Of a DNA stretch of 9,011 nt, positions 1-6,693 are shown one piece after another; positions within the stretch are counted from its first letter, which is position 1, and every line of letters starts with the position of its first letter. The translations under genes were made by a program, and so were the position numbers. The notes under the pieces are model-generated. The model did not search any database, was not told the DNA's origin, and saw only the letters and a program-made list of their open reading frames with translations. Location: assembly GCA_903837365.1 (NCBI GenBank), contig CAILUF010000174.1:1-9011 (forward strand). Reading direction: 5' to 3'. This stretch comes from an uncultured Alphaproteobacteria bacterium. Lineage in GTDB: Bacteria > Pseudomonadota > Alphaproteobacteria > Rickettsiales > UBA1997.

Positions 1-18
1 AATAAAATTAGCAAATAA

Positions 19-687
19 GTGAGAATAATTTCTGGAAAATTTCGCGGAAGAAAACTAGTTGATTCTTCACTCTTAAGAGATCTTCGTCCAACTACGGATA
101 GTAATCGCGAAGCATTGTTTAATATTCTTACTTCAGGAAATTTTCTTAATAAAATTAATTTTAATTTAAATGATAGTAATGTTTTAGATTTGTGTTGCGG
201 AACCGGAGCTGTAGGTTTTGAGAGTTTATCTCGCGGTGCAAAATCCTTAACATTAATCGATAATAATAACGAACATTTATTGATTGCCAAGAAAAATGCT
301 GAAATATTAGGAGTTGTTAATGATTGTAATTTTATTAAATCTAATGCTAAGGATTTACCAATTGCAAGTGATAAGTTTGATTTAATTTTTGTCGATCCAC
401 CATATCAAGAAAATTATAATTTGATAATAAATGAATTAAGTGAAAAAAATTATTTATCGCCAAATACACTACTGGTTGTTGAATGTACTAATAACTATAA
501 GATTAAAAATCATAATCTAAAAAATAAAAATATTTCCCTCGATAGTCAAAAAAAACATGATGTATTAAATGGATTTAATCCAGAAAATATTGCGCATTTA
601 AATTCCAAGATATTAGACTATAGATCATATGGCAATACGGGTTTTTATTTTATTTTAACTAATGAAATACATAATAATATTTGCTAA
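19..687 (+). CDS. rsmD: 16S rRNA (guanine(966)-N(2))-methyltransferase RsmD
   Basis: RsmD uses S-adenosylmethionine to methylate N2 of G966 (E. coli numbering) in 16S rRNA of the assembling small subunit. The family signatures are in order: an N-terminal RIISGKFRGRKL, then RPTTDSNREALFNIL at residues 23-37, the SAM-binding motif I DLCCGTGAVG at 57-66, the catalytic DPPY at 126-129, and the closing strand YRSYGNTGFYF at 201-211. The start is GTG: the in-frame codon just before it (16-18) is TAA, and the RIISG match begins directly after it. At 222 residues it is somewhat longer than the usual 180-200. The excess is a lysine- and asparagine-rich stretch at about 160-198, between the VVE strand and the last strand, plus a short tail. 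An upstream gene probably ends within the first 22 bases, at TAA 16-18 or at TGA 20-22 overlapping the start. The methyltransferase fold and the RsmD assignment are secure. Confidence 0.93.
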   Translation: MRIISGKFRGRKLVDSSLLRDLRPTTDSNREALFNILTSGNFLNKINFNLNDSNVLDLCCGTGAVGFESLSRGAKSLTLIDNNNEHLLIAKKNAEILGVVNDCNFIKSNAKDLPIASDKFDLIFVDPPYQENYNLIINELSEKNYLSPNTLLVVECTNNYKIKNHNLKNKNISLDSQKKHDVLNGFNPENIAHLNSKILDYRSYGNTGFYFILTNEIHNNIC

Positions 688-954
688 AAGAACATGCTTT
701 TTAGCTCAAACATTTTTCTATTTCTTTTTTTGTGGATCTTTTTTTATTTGTAGGGGAGTATTTTAGCATGATATATTCAGTTAATGAATCGCCTTGCGAT
801 ATTGAATATTTGCGAATTAAAATTGCAATCCCGATGAAGTTATCCATGAATTCTGGGAAGGGCGAATCGAAATTATCTTAAATCGGTGTAAAAATTAATT
901 TCTTTTTTAATTTTATGTGTAAATATTTAAAAAAATTCTTTTATAAAAAAAATT
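688..954. other. intergenic gap with small overlapping reading frames, possible gene debris
   Basis: No recognised gene lies in this 267-base gap, but it is not plain spacer. On the + strand a good Shine-Dalgarno-like aggggag (752-758) precedes ATG 768 by nine bases and opens a 37-codon frame ending at TAA 879-881. A one-base shift near 832 would instead continue it as DEVIHEFWEGRIEIILNR to TAA 896-898. On the - strand a 48-codon frame runs from ATG at 847 down to a stop at 701-703. It begins MDNFIGIAILIRKYSISQGD and has a lysine-rich end. I recognise none of these products. Both strands cannot easily be coding, so a decayed gene or a small RNA is as likely as a live peptide. An 8-bp AT-only inverted repeat (891-898 with 907-914) follows. 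I saw no trace of the missing PurL N-terminal half in the frames I read. Confidence 0.35.
768..898 (+). pseudogene. possible small frameshifted gene, unrecognised
   Basis: ATG 768 has the strongest ribosome-binding site in the window, aggggag at 752-758. The first 22 codons, beginning MIYSVNESPCDIEYLRIKIA, are followed by a point where shifting by one base (around 832) replaces a low-complexity tail with a more protein-like one containing HEFWEGRIEI, ending at TAA 896-898. Unshifted, the frame ends at 881 and gives a 37-residue peptide. I do not recognise either version. The - strand frame over the same bases is also open, so the coding strand is uncertain and this call is tentative. Confidence 0.18.
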
Positions 955-1968
955 ATGGTTTTAGAAATTTTAAAGACAATGCTTGAAATCCCTGATCTTG
1001 CTAGTAAGAAATGGATTTATGAGCAATATGATTCGCAAGTAATGAATGATACAATCGCAATTAATGGTGATGCTTCATTGGTAAGAGTTCATGGTACACA
1101 AAAAGCTCTTGCATTAACGACCGATTGCACACCGCGTTATGTTGAAGCTGATGCATTTATGGGTTCAATGCAAGCTGTTGTTGAAACTTATCGCAATATT
1201 TCAGCAACTGGAGCTAAACCTCTCGCGATAACCAATTGCTTAAATTTTGGCAATCCTCAAAAACCCGAAATCATGGGTCAAATTGTTCGTTCAATTAAAG
1301 GCATCACTGAAGCTTGTAGAACATTGGATTATCCAGTGGTATCCGGTAATGTTTCACTTTATAATGAAACTGATTCCCAGGCGATTTTACCTACCCCAGC
1401 AATTGGTGGAGTTGGACTTTTGAAAGATTTAAATAAAAGATGCGATATAAAATTTAAAAATATCGATGATGAAATATTTGTGATTGGCAAAAATTCAGGT
1501 CATTTATCATGCTCGCTTTATGAAAGAGAAATTTTAAAAAAACCTTCCGCAACCAATCCTCCGCAAGTTGATTTGATGTTAGAAAAAAAGCATGGCGAAT
1601 TTGTTCGCGATTTAATATCTGCGCAATTTATCAATTCTTGTCATGATATTTCGGATGGTGGAATGCTTGTAGCACTTTTTGAAATGGCAAGTCCGCAATT
1701 TGGTTTTGATCTAGATATTTCATTGCTTAAAAGTGATAATAATTTATCCGATGAAGAAATTCTTTTCAGCGAAGATCAAGGGCGATACTTACTTACTCTT
1801 AACGCTAAGCAAGCTAAAGAATTGCAAAAAAAAGCCGATAAACTCAATATTTATTTAGTTCGAATTGGCAAAGTTATCTCACAAAAAATAATTTTTAACA
1901 ATAAATCCGAGCAATTAGTGGATTTAATTAAAATTAATGAAAACTTATTTGAAAAAAAATTTTCTTAA
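955..1968 (+). CDS. purL: PurL C-terminal half (phosphoribosylformylglycinamidine synthase, 5'-truncated)
   Basis: Full-length PurL makes FGAM from FGAR, glutamine and ATP in purine synthesis. This 337-residue product matches only the second half of small-type PurL, which is usually about 740 residues. It starts at ASKKWIYEQYD (16-26), then LTTDCTPRY (54-62), NPQKPEI (100-106), SGNVSLYNE (130-138), PTPAIGGVG (146-154) and HDISDGGM (230-237), and ends at the normal C-terminus. The first half, which carries the catalytic histidine and main nucleotide site of the family, is missing. The upstream frame holds only a few lysine/asparagine codons before a TAA at 928-930. The remaining frame is intact and well conserved over 337 codons. 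It could therefore be a recent remnant, one part of a split gene with the N-terminal half elsewhere, or an assembly break. On its own it should not make FGAM. The lipid enzyme gene follows 22 bases downstream. Confidence 0.85.
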   Translation: MVLEILKTMLEIPDLASKKWIYEQYDSQVMNDTIAINGDASLVRVHGTQKALALTTDCTPRYVEADAFMGSMQAVVETYRNISATGAKPLAITNCLNFGNPQKPEIMGQIVRSIKGITEACRTLDYPVVSGNVSLYNETDSQAILPTPAIGGVGLLKDLNKRCDIKFKNIDDEIFVIGKNSGHLSCSLYEREILKKPSATNPPQVDLMLEKKHGEFVRDLISAQFINSCHDISDGGMLVALFEMASPQFGFDLDISLLKSDNNLSDEEILFSEDQGRYLLTLNAKQAKELQKKADKLNIYLVRIGKVISQKIIFNNKSEQLVDLIKINENLFEKKFS

Positions 1969-1990
1969 AAAAAATATTAACTAAAATTCA

Positions 1991-4165
1991 ATGTCAATAA
2001 AAACCTTTGGCTATACTTCTCTTGTTATGAATTTGTTAGAGAAAATTTTGGGAACAAAATTTTCAGTAACCGGAATTGAAAATCTTAGTGATCAACCAAC
2101 AATGTTCGTTGCTAACCATTTTACTCGTAGCGAAACCTTTTTTGTTCCCTACATAATTTATAAAAAAACTTCTAAACAATCGCGGACTTTAGCTGATTCC
2201 AAGCTTTATTTTGGAATACTTGGTAAATTTTTAAATTCCGTTGGAACTATCTCAACTAAAAATGAAAAAAGAGATAATATCATTCTTGGCGATTTGATTA
2301 AGGGTTTAAATAATTGGATAATTTATCCCGAAGGAAGTATGGTTAAAAATAAATTAATTATTCGTAAAAATTTATTTATAAGTAGTACTCCAAGCAGAAC
2401 TGGACCAGTCAGAACTGGTTCTGCAGTTTTAGCTTTGAAATCACAATTACTTCGCCAGGATTTTATTGAAGCATATCAAAAAAATGATCGCGAAACTCTC
2501 GCTGAATTTAAAAATATTTATGATCTTGAATATAGCGAAAATTTAGAGAATTTACAAACGCAAATAGTTCCTTTGAATGTTACATATTACCCGATTCGTC
2601 CAGGTAGAAATAAAATACAAGCCATAGCGAATCGCTTAATAAAAAAAATTCCCAGTCAAATCGCTGAGGAATTAGAAATCGAAGGAAATATTCTCACCGG
2701 TGCAGAAATCAATATTCATTTTGGCAAGCCAATCAATTTAGCTAATTATGTCAAGAATAAAAGATTGGTCGTTAATCAAATTCCGATTATTAAAAAAGAA
2801 ACCAAAAATAATATCATATTGCGTTATTACCGCTCTAAGTTGACCAATGATTTTATGGAAAAAATTTATAATGATTGTGAAATAAATTTTGATCATATTT
2901 TTATTTCTTCATTAATTCATTTTTCATATGAAAAAATCTCAATTTCATTTTTAAAAAAAATAATTTATTATTCGGCAATTTTAATCGCCAAAAGCAATAA
3001 TTACCGATATAATCATAGCATTGCCAGAGATCATATCGTTAGAATTTTTTGTGATGAAAAATTTCATGCTTTTGACGATGTTTTTGATTTAGCAATCAAG
3101 CAAAATATTATTCGATTAAACCAAGAAAATATTGTTGAAATTAATAAAAATTTATTTGAAAAAAATCTTGAATTTCATGAAATTCGTTTAGAAAACACTC
3201 TGCATGTTATCGCTAATGAATTTGCTTTACTTGAAAATGCTAATGCAATTGTTAAAAGGATCGCGAGGCTTGAAGAAAATGAACTTTCCGCTAAGATATT
3301 CAATGAAATTTATCAAGCAGATTTAAAAAATTTTGAATTAGATTATAAGCAAAATTTTGATAAAACTTTTTCAAAAGATCAAAATATCGGTAAGCCATTT
3401 TTCCTTGATAATCAAGCATTGCCAAATAAATCAAGCATTGGAATTGTTCTTTGTCACGGCTATAAATCAGCGCCAAAAGAAGTTGAATTATTGGCTAATT
3501 TTTTGAATGAATTAGGTTTTAAAGTTTATGCAGTTAGATTAAAAGGACATGGCACATCGCCTATTGATCAGAGCCGTTGTAGCTATGAAGATTGGTATCA
3601 ATCATTACAAATTGGCTATAGTGCATTATCGATGATTTGTGAAAAAATAATAATGATTGGTTTTTCGATGGGTGGATTATTAACGCTTTTATCTGCAAGT
3701 AAAAAATCCAACAACTCAAAATTATTATCAATAATTTCCATAAATTCAGCATTAAAACTTAATAATTTTTCTGCAAAATTTGCGCGAGGTTTTGAATTAT
3801 GGAATGATATTTTAGAAAAATTTGATATTCATAAAGGTCAATTATCATATGTTGATGATCATCCAGAAAATCCTGATATTAATTATAGCCGTAACTATAT
3901 TGCCAGCGTTGCTCAGTTAGAAAAATTAATGGATGAATGCGATAAAAATCTTTCTTTAATAAAATGTCCAACCCTTGTTATTCAAGGAGATAATGATCCT
4001 GTAGTTAATCCCATAAGTGGACAAAATATTTACAATAAAATAAATTCTTCAGTAAAATTTTTATCTATACTGGAATTTAAAAATCATGTAATTATTTATT
4101 GCAATGATAGTCAAAAAGTATTCGATGAGATAAAAAAATTTTTTGTAAATTTAAAGTTATTTTAA
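1991..4165 (+). CDS. fused PlsC-type acyltransferase / alpha-beta hydrolase (lysophospholipase-like)
   Basis: This is a two-domain protein, probably acting on membrane lipids. Residues about 20-260 are a lysophospholipid/glycerolphosphate acyltransferase domain. It has NHFTRSE (42-48), equivalent to the NHX4D catalytic box but with Glu for Asp, a KLYFGILGKFLNSVGTIS block (71-88), and YPEGSMVK (112-119) in place of FPEGTR. Residues about 270-470 are mostly helical and unassigned. Residues about 480-724 are an alpha/beta hydrolase of the serine lipase/lysophospholipase type: CHG oxyanion region (488-490), RLKGHG, the nucleophile elbow GFSMGG (557-562, Ser559), likely catalytic Asp669 in GDNDPV, and His699 in FKNH. 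The triad looks complete, so the hydrolase is probably active. No signal peptide or clear membrane span is seen. A plausible but unproven role is phospholipid remodelling, cleaving one acyl chain and re-adding another. The short gap to the PurL fragment suggests co-transcription. Confidence 0.85.
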   Translation: MSIKTFGYTSLVMNLLEKILGTKFSVTGIENLSDQPTMFVANHFTRSETFFVPYIIYKKTSKQSRTLADSKLYFGILGKFLNSVGTISTKNEKRDNIILGDLIKGLNNWIIYPEGSMVKNKLIIRKNLFISSTPSRTGPVRTGSAVLALKSQLLRQDFIEAYQKNDRETLAEFKNIYDLEYSENLENLQTQIVPLNVTYYPIRPGRNKIQAIANRLIKKIPSQIAEELEIEGNILTGAEINIHFGKPINLANYVKNKRLVVNQIPIIKKETKNNIILRYYRSKLTNDFMEKIYNDCEINFDHIFISSLIHFSYEKISISFLKKIIYYSAILIAKSNNYRYNHSIARDHIVRIFCDEKFHAFDDVFDLAIKQNIIRLNQENIVEINKNLFEKNLEFHEIRLENTLHVIANEFALLENANAIVKRIARLEENELSAKIFNEIYQADLKNFELDYKQNFDKTFSKDQNIGKPFFLDNQALPNKSSIGIVLCHGYKSAPKEVELLANFLNELGFKVYAVRLKGHGTSPIDQSRCSYEDWYQSLQIGYSALSMICEKIIMIGFSMGGLLTLLSASKKSNNSKLLSIISINSALKLNNFSAKFARGFELWNDILEKFDIHKGQLSYVDDHPENPDINYSRNYIASVAQLEKLMDECDKNLSLIKCPTLVIQGDNDPVVNPISGQNIYNKINSSVKFLSILEFKNHVIIYCNDSQKVFDEIKKFFVNLKLF

Positions 4166-4230
4166 ATTAAAAAAATTAATCTAAAAACTATCCAAATTTA
4201 TAAAATGCTATTTTTTACTGATAAAGTTAA

Positions 4231-5682
4231 ATGAAAATTCCTAAGCCAAATCAATCAAATAATAATCTTCCTGAGGATGAAGAGGAGTCAATTGAGATTG
4301 ATAATTCTGGGCCATCAATCGTATCGCTAAAAAATAATAAATTAATCATCATTGTTGCATCAGCTATTTTGATCACTGCGGTACTTTATTTTTTTTTCTT
4401 TCGCGATAAAGTTCAGGATGGACAAGAAAATATTGAAGAAGTATTGCCAGATCTCAATGCTCAAGTTTCACCAAATGATTCAGGAAAATCATTTTTTGAA
4501 TTTGATAAATCAACTGAAAAAAAAGATATTAAAGATCCTGAGCTCTTAAAAAATCAAGAAACTCCTGAAATTCCATCTTTACCTGAATTATCAAAGGAAA
4601 TGCTTGCGCCAAGCCAACTTAATTTGACTCCACCACCAGCCGAAGAAAAAAAAGATTTTTTTCAAGAAAATGGAATTCAGCCAATTAATCCAAATGATCC
4701 ACTTAAGCCAGTTAATCCAAATGATCCACTTAAGTCAGTTAATCCAGTTAATCCTCAGCCAATAGCTACTAAAACGCCTGAACAAATTATTCAGGAGCAA
4801 AATCAATTATTGATAAATCAACAAATTGAAAATGATAAAAAATTTGCCCAGCTAAATCAAAATAATCAAGAACAGCAAAAACAGCTTGATCAAAAAATAA
4901 AACTTGATCCGCGTTATACGCCAATCATTGTTTTTTCAGGTGGATATACATCGCCAACCCAAGCAATTGGTAATAAAGAAAATATTATTCAAATTAAAAA
5001 AAATCCAATAAGCGAACTTAAGGAATCGCAAACTACTGTTGATGCAACCTATATCGCCGATGGTTCAATTACAATTGCGCAAGGAAAAATGATTTCAGCA
5101 ATTCTTGAAACGGCAATTAACACAGAAATGCCTGGCATTGTTCGCGCAGTGGTTAGTCGAGATATTTTTGGTGAATCAGGAAATAAAATTTTAATTCCTC
5201 GCGGATCAAGACTTTACGGTTCATATTCATCATCAGTTCAACGAGGTCAAGCAAGAGTGCAGATTGGTTGGACAAGATTAATTAGACCGGATGGCGTAAG
5301 TTTGAATATTAATTTTTCGGCTGCGGATCAATTTGGTCGTTCGGGTATTCCAGGTGAAGTTGATAATCGCTATTCATCGGTTATTGCCAATTCTCTTTTA
5401 ACGAGTATTTTAACGGTTGGAGGTGTTGCAACTGCGCAAAAATTATTCAGCAATAACACTAATTCTACGACTACCGTTAATCAAAACCAAGGAATTACAA
5501 CCACTACAACCAATGCTACTAACCAAGCAATTTACGATGTTACCAAAACTATTCTTGATACAATTGGTCAAATAATTACCAATTCAATTGATCTCAATCC
5601 AGTAATTAGAATACCGCAAGGTACTAAAGTTACGGTGATTGTAAATTCAGATATTAAAATACCGCCAGCTAATAGCAAATAA
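4231..5682 (+). CDS. virB10: type IV secretion system protein VirB10 (TrbI family)
   Basis: VirB10 spans the envelope in type IV secretion systems, anchored in the inner membrane and joining the outer-membrane core ring with VirB7 and VirB9. The layout here is canonical: a short acidic cytoplasmic N-terminus (1-35), one membrane helix at 37-57 (KLIIIVASAILITAVLYFFFF), a long periplasmic linker rich in Pro, Asn and Asp (about 60-180), a Gln-rich coil-like stretch (about 180-225), then the TrbI/VirB10 beta-barrel domain (about 271-480). That domain includes QGKMISAILETAINTEMPG, ILIPRGSRLYG and QIGWTRLIRPDG. The antenna region that forms the outer-membrane channel fits the helices at 382-400 and 436-459, separated by an Asn/Thr-rich loop. 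The C-terminal strand RIPQGTKVTVIVNSDI is typical. No virB8, virB9, virB11 or virD4 adjoins it, although in Rickettsiales virB10 normally sits in such a cluster. Identity is secure; membership of a working system cannot be judged here. Confidence 0.93.
   Translation: MKIPKPNQSNNNLPEDEEESIEIDNSGPSIVSLKNNKLIIIVASAILITAVLYFFFFRDKVQDGQENIEEVLPDLNAQVSPNDSGKSFFEFDKSTEKKDIKDPELLKNQETPEIPSLPELSKEMLAPSQLNLTPPPAEEKKDFFQENGIQPINPNDPLKPVNPNDPLKSVNPVNPQPIATKTPEQIIQEQNQLLINQQIENDKKFAQLNQNNQEQQKQLDQKIKLDPRYTPIIVFSGGYTSPTQAIGNKENIIQIKKNPISELKESQTTVDATYIADGSITIAQGKMISAILETAINTEMPGIVRAVVSRDIFGESGNKILIPRGSRLYGSYSSSVQRGQARVQIGWTRLIRPDGVSLNINFSAADQFGRSGIPGEVDNRYSSVIANSLLTSILTVGGVATAQKLFSNNTNSTTTVNQNQGITTTTTNATNQAIYDVTKTILDTIGQIITNSIDLNPVIRIPQGTKVTVIVNSDIKIPPANSK
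4681..4761 (+). repeat. 27-bp in-frame tandem repeat in the VirB10 linker
   Basis: Two nearly identical 27-base units (4681-4707 and 4708-4734, differing by one base) encode PINPNDPLK and PVNPNDPLK. A diverged third unit (4735-4761) encodes SVNPVNPQP. They lie in the periplasmic proline-rich linker of VirB10, residues 151-177. Such in-frame repeats can change linker length by slippage without breaking the frame. Confidence 0.85.
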
Positions 5683-5688
5683 CTATAA

Positions 5689-5710
5689 ATGTTAACTATA
5701 ACATGTTATA
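5689..5710. promoter_or_regulatory. overlapping inverted repeats between virB10 and the PpsR gene
   Basis: The sequence 5697-5710, TATAACATGTTATA, is a perfect 14-base palindrome. It overlaps a second inverted repeat, ATGTTA (5689-5694) with TAACAT (5699-5704) around a 4-base loop. The core TAACAT/ATGTTA thus occurs in alternation, as in some dimeric operators or mutually exclusive hairpins. It begins a few bases after the virB10 stop and about 85 bases before the PpsR start. It lacks the GC stem of a classic terminator. In DNA this AT-rich, short palindromes arise by chance, so an operator role is only a possibility. Confidence 0.25.
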
Positions 5711-5794
5711 TTTAAAAACTATTTAAAAAAAAATCTTTAGATAAAAATGTTTTAAAATAAAACTATTAATTATTTTTTGTAAAAAATTGTTGTT

Positions 5795-6634
5795 ATGACT
5801 ATAAATAAAAGAATTATAAATTTACATTTAATTTCAGATTCTACGGGGGAAACCTTGAGCTCAGTAGCAAGAGCTGTATTATCGCAATTCGAAGGTGTTG
5901 AGTCAAATGATTTCATTTGGCCTTTAATTAGAACCAAACCGCAACTTGATCGCGTTTTGGAATCAATTTCTAAACAACCGGGAATTGTGTTATATACAAT
6001 TTTGCATGATAATTTGATCGAAGACCTGCGCAAGGAATGCTTTAAAATGCATCTTCCTTGCATTCCAGTTTTATCGCATATTATCGCTGAATTTTCAAAT
6101 TATCTAAACATGAATATCAGTCACACTGTTGGAAGACAACATCTTTTGGATGGGGAATATTTTTCAAGAGTTGAGGCGATAAGTTATGCATTAACTCATG
6201 ATGATGGTCAATCTTCATGGGATTTGTATGACGCAGATATTTTGATAATTGGAGTTTCGCGAACATCAAAATCGCCAACTTCAGTTTATCTTTCATGTCG
6301 AGGTTATAAAACTGCTAACATTCCCTTTGTTTCGCTGGAAACTATTCCGCACTCAATTTTTGAGTTAAAGAAACCATTGATTGTTGGCTTGATTATTAAT
6401 CCTGATAAATTAGTGCAAATTAGGCAAAGTCGAATGGCATTGATTGGTAAAGATATCGGTAATGATTATATCGATGTTGAAGCTATTAAAAAGGAAGTAG
6501 CGGAATCAAGAAAGCTATTTACTAAACTTAATTGCCCAGTAATTGACGTTACCAAAAGATCCGTAGAAGAAACATCAGCAAAAATTATCCAGCTACTACA
6601 GGAAAAAAAACTGAATGAAAAAATTGTAAAATAA
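5795..6634 (+). CDS. pyruvate, phosphate dikinase / PEP synthase regulatory protein (PpsR, DUF299)
   Basis: This is a bifunctional regulator. It switches PPDK or PEP synthase off by ADP-dependent phosphorylation of an active-site threonine, and on again by phosphate-dependent dephosphorylation, so it sets flux between pyruvate and PEP in the cytoplasm. Family marks are the N-terminal HLISDSTGETL (11-21), HTVGRQH (110-116), a YALTHDDGQ block (131-139), and the nucleotide-binding loop GVSRTSKSPTS (153-163). They are followed by YLSCRGYKTANIP and the LIINPDKL segment (199-206). The length, 279 residues, is normal for the family and no key motif is missing. No Shine-Dalgarno is evident before ATG 5795; the start is supported by the ISDSTGET motif falling at the expected distance. 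The target kinase gene is not in this window. Whether the target is PPDK or PEP synthase cannot be told from the sequence; PPDK is more usual in Rickettsiales. Confidence 0.92.
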   Translation: MTINKRIINLHLISDSTGETLSSVARAVLSQFEGVESNDFIWPLIRTKPQLDRVLESISKQPGIVLYTILHDNLIEDLRKECFKMHLPCIPVLSHIIAEFSNYLNMNISHTVGRQHLLDGEYFSRVEAISYALTHDDGQSSWDLYDADILIIGVSRTSKSPTSVYLSCRGYKTANIPFVSLETIPHSIFELKKPLIVGLIINPDKLVQIRQSRMALIGKDIGNDYIDVEAIKKEVAESRKLFTKLNCPVIDVTKRSVEETSAKIIQLLQEKKLNEKIVK

Positions 6635-6668
6635 ATTTTTTAATAAAAAAAGCCAATTACAATTTTTT
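6618..6668 (+). terminator. AT-only stem-loop with T tract at the end of the PpsR gene
   Basis: A perfect 12-base inverted repeat pairs AAAAAATTGTAA (6618-6629), in the last codons of the PpsR gene, with TTACAATTTTTT (6657-6668), which runs on into more T residues. The 27-base loop can itself pair TTTTTT with AAAAAA. The T run after the stem resembles an intrinsic terminator, but the stem has only one G-C pair and would be weak. It lies 25 bases before the next start codon, so it could also shape translation of the regulator gene. Confidence 0.35.
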
Positions 6669-6693
6669 TTTAATAAAATATTTTGGGAAAAAT

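Noticed and set aside
1..22. End of an upstream gene
   Set aside because: Stops occur in two frames (16-18 and 20-22) and only five or six codons are visible, so neither the frame nor the product can be decided.
686..701. AAAAG/CTTTT hairpin just after the rsmD stop as a terminator
   Set aside because: The stem is only five pairs with one G-C pair, and it is not followed directly by a T run.
891..914. 8-bp AT-only inverted repeat before the PurL fragment
   Set aside because: It is short and pure A/T, so it is likely chance; it is mentioned only in the description of the gap.
688..954. tmRNA, SRP RNA or tRNA in the gap
   Set aside because: I looked for the characteristic conserved strings and cloverleaf pairings and found none.
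3561..3752. 63-codon open frame on the - strand
   Set aside because: It lies wholly inside the conserved alpha/beta hydrolase domain, opposite the GFSMGG nucleophile region, and has no recognisable product.
4199..4206. TATAAAAT resembling a -10 promoter box before virB10
   Set aside because: No -35 box stands at the right distance, and such strings are expected often in DNA this AT-rich.
5770..6063. 97-codon open frame on the - strand
   Set aside because: It is antisense to the conserved N-terminal part of the PpsR gene and matches no family I know.
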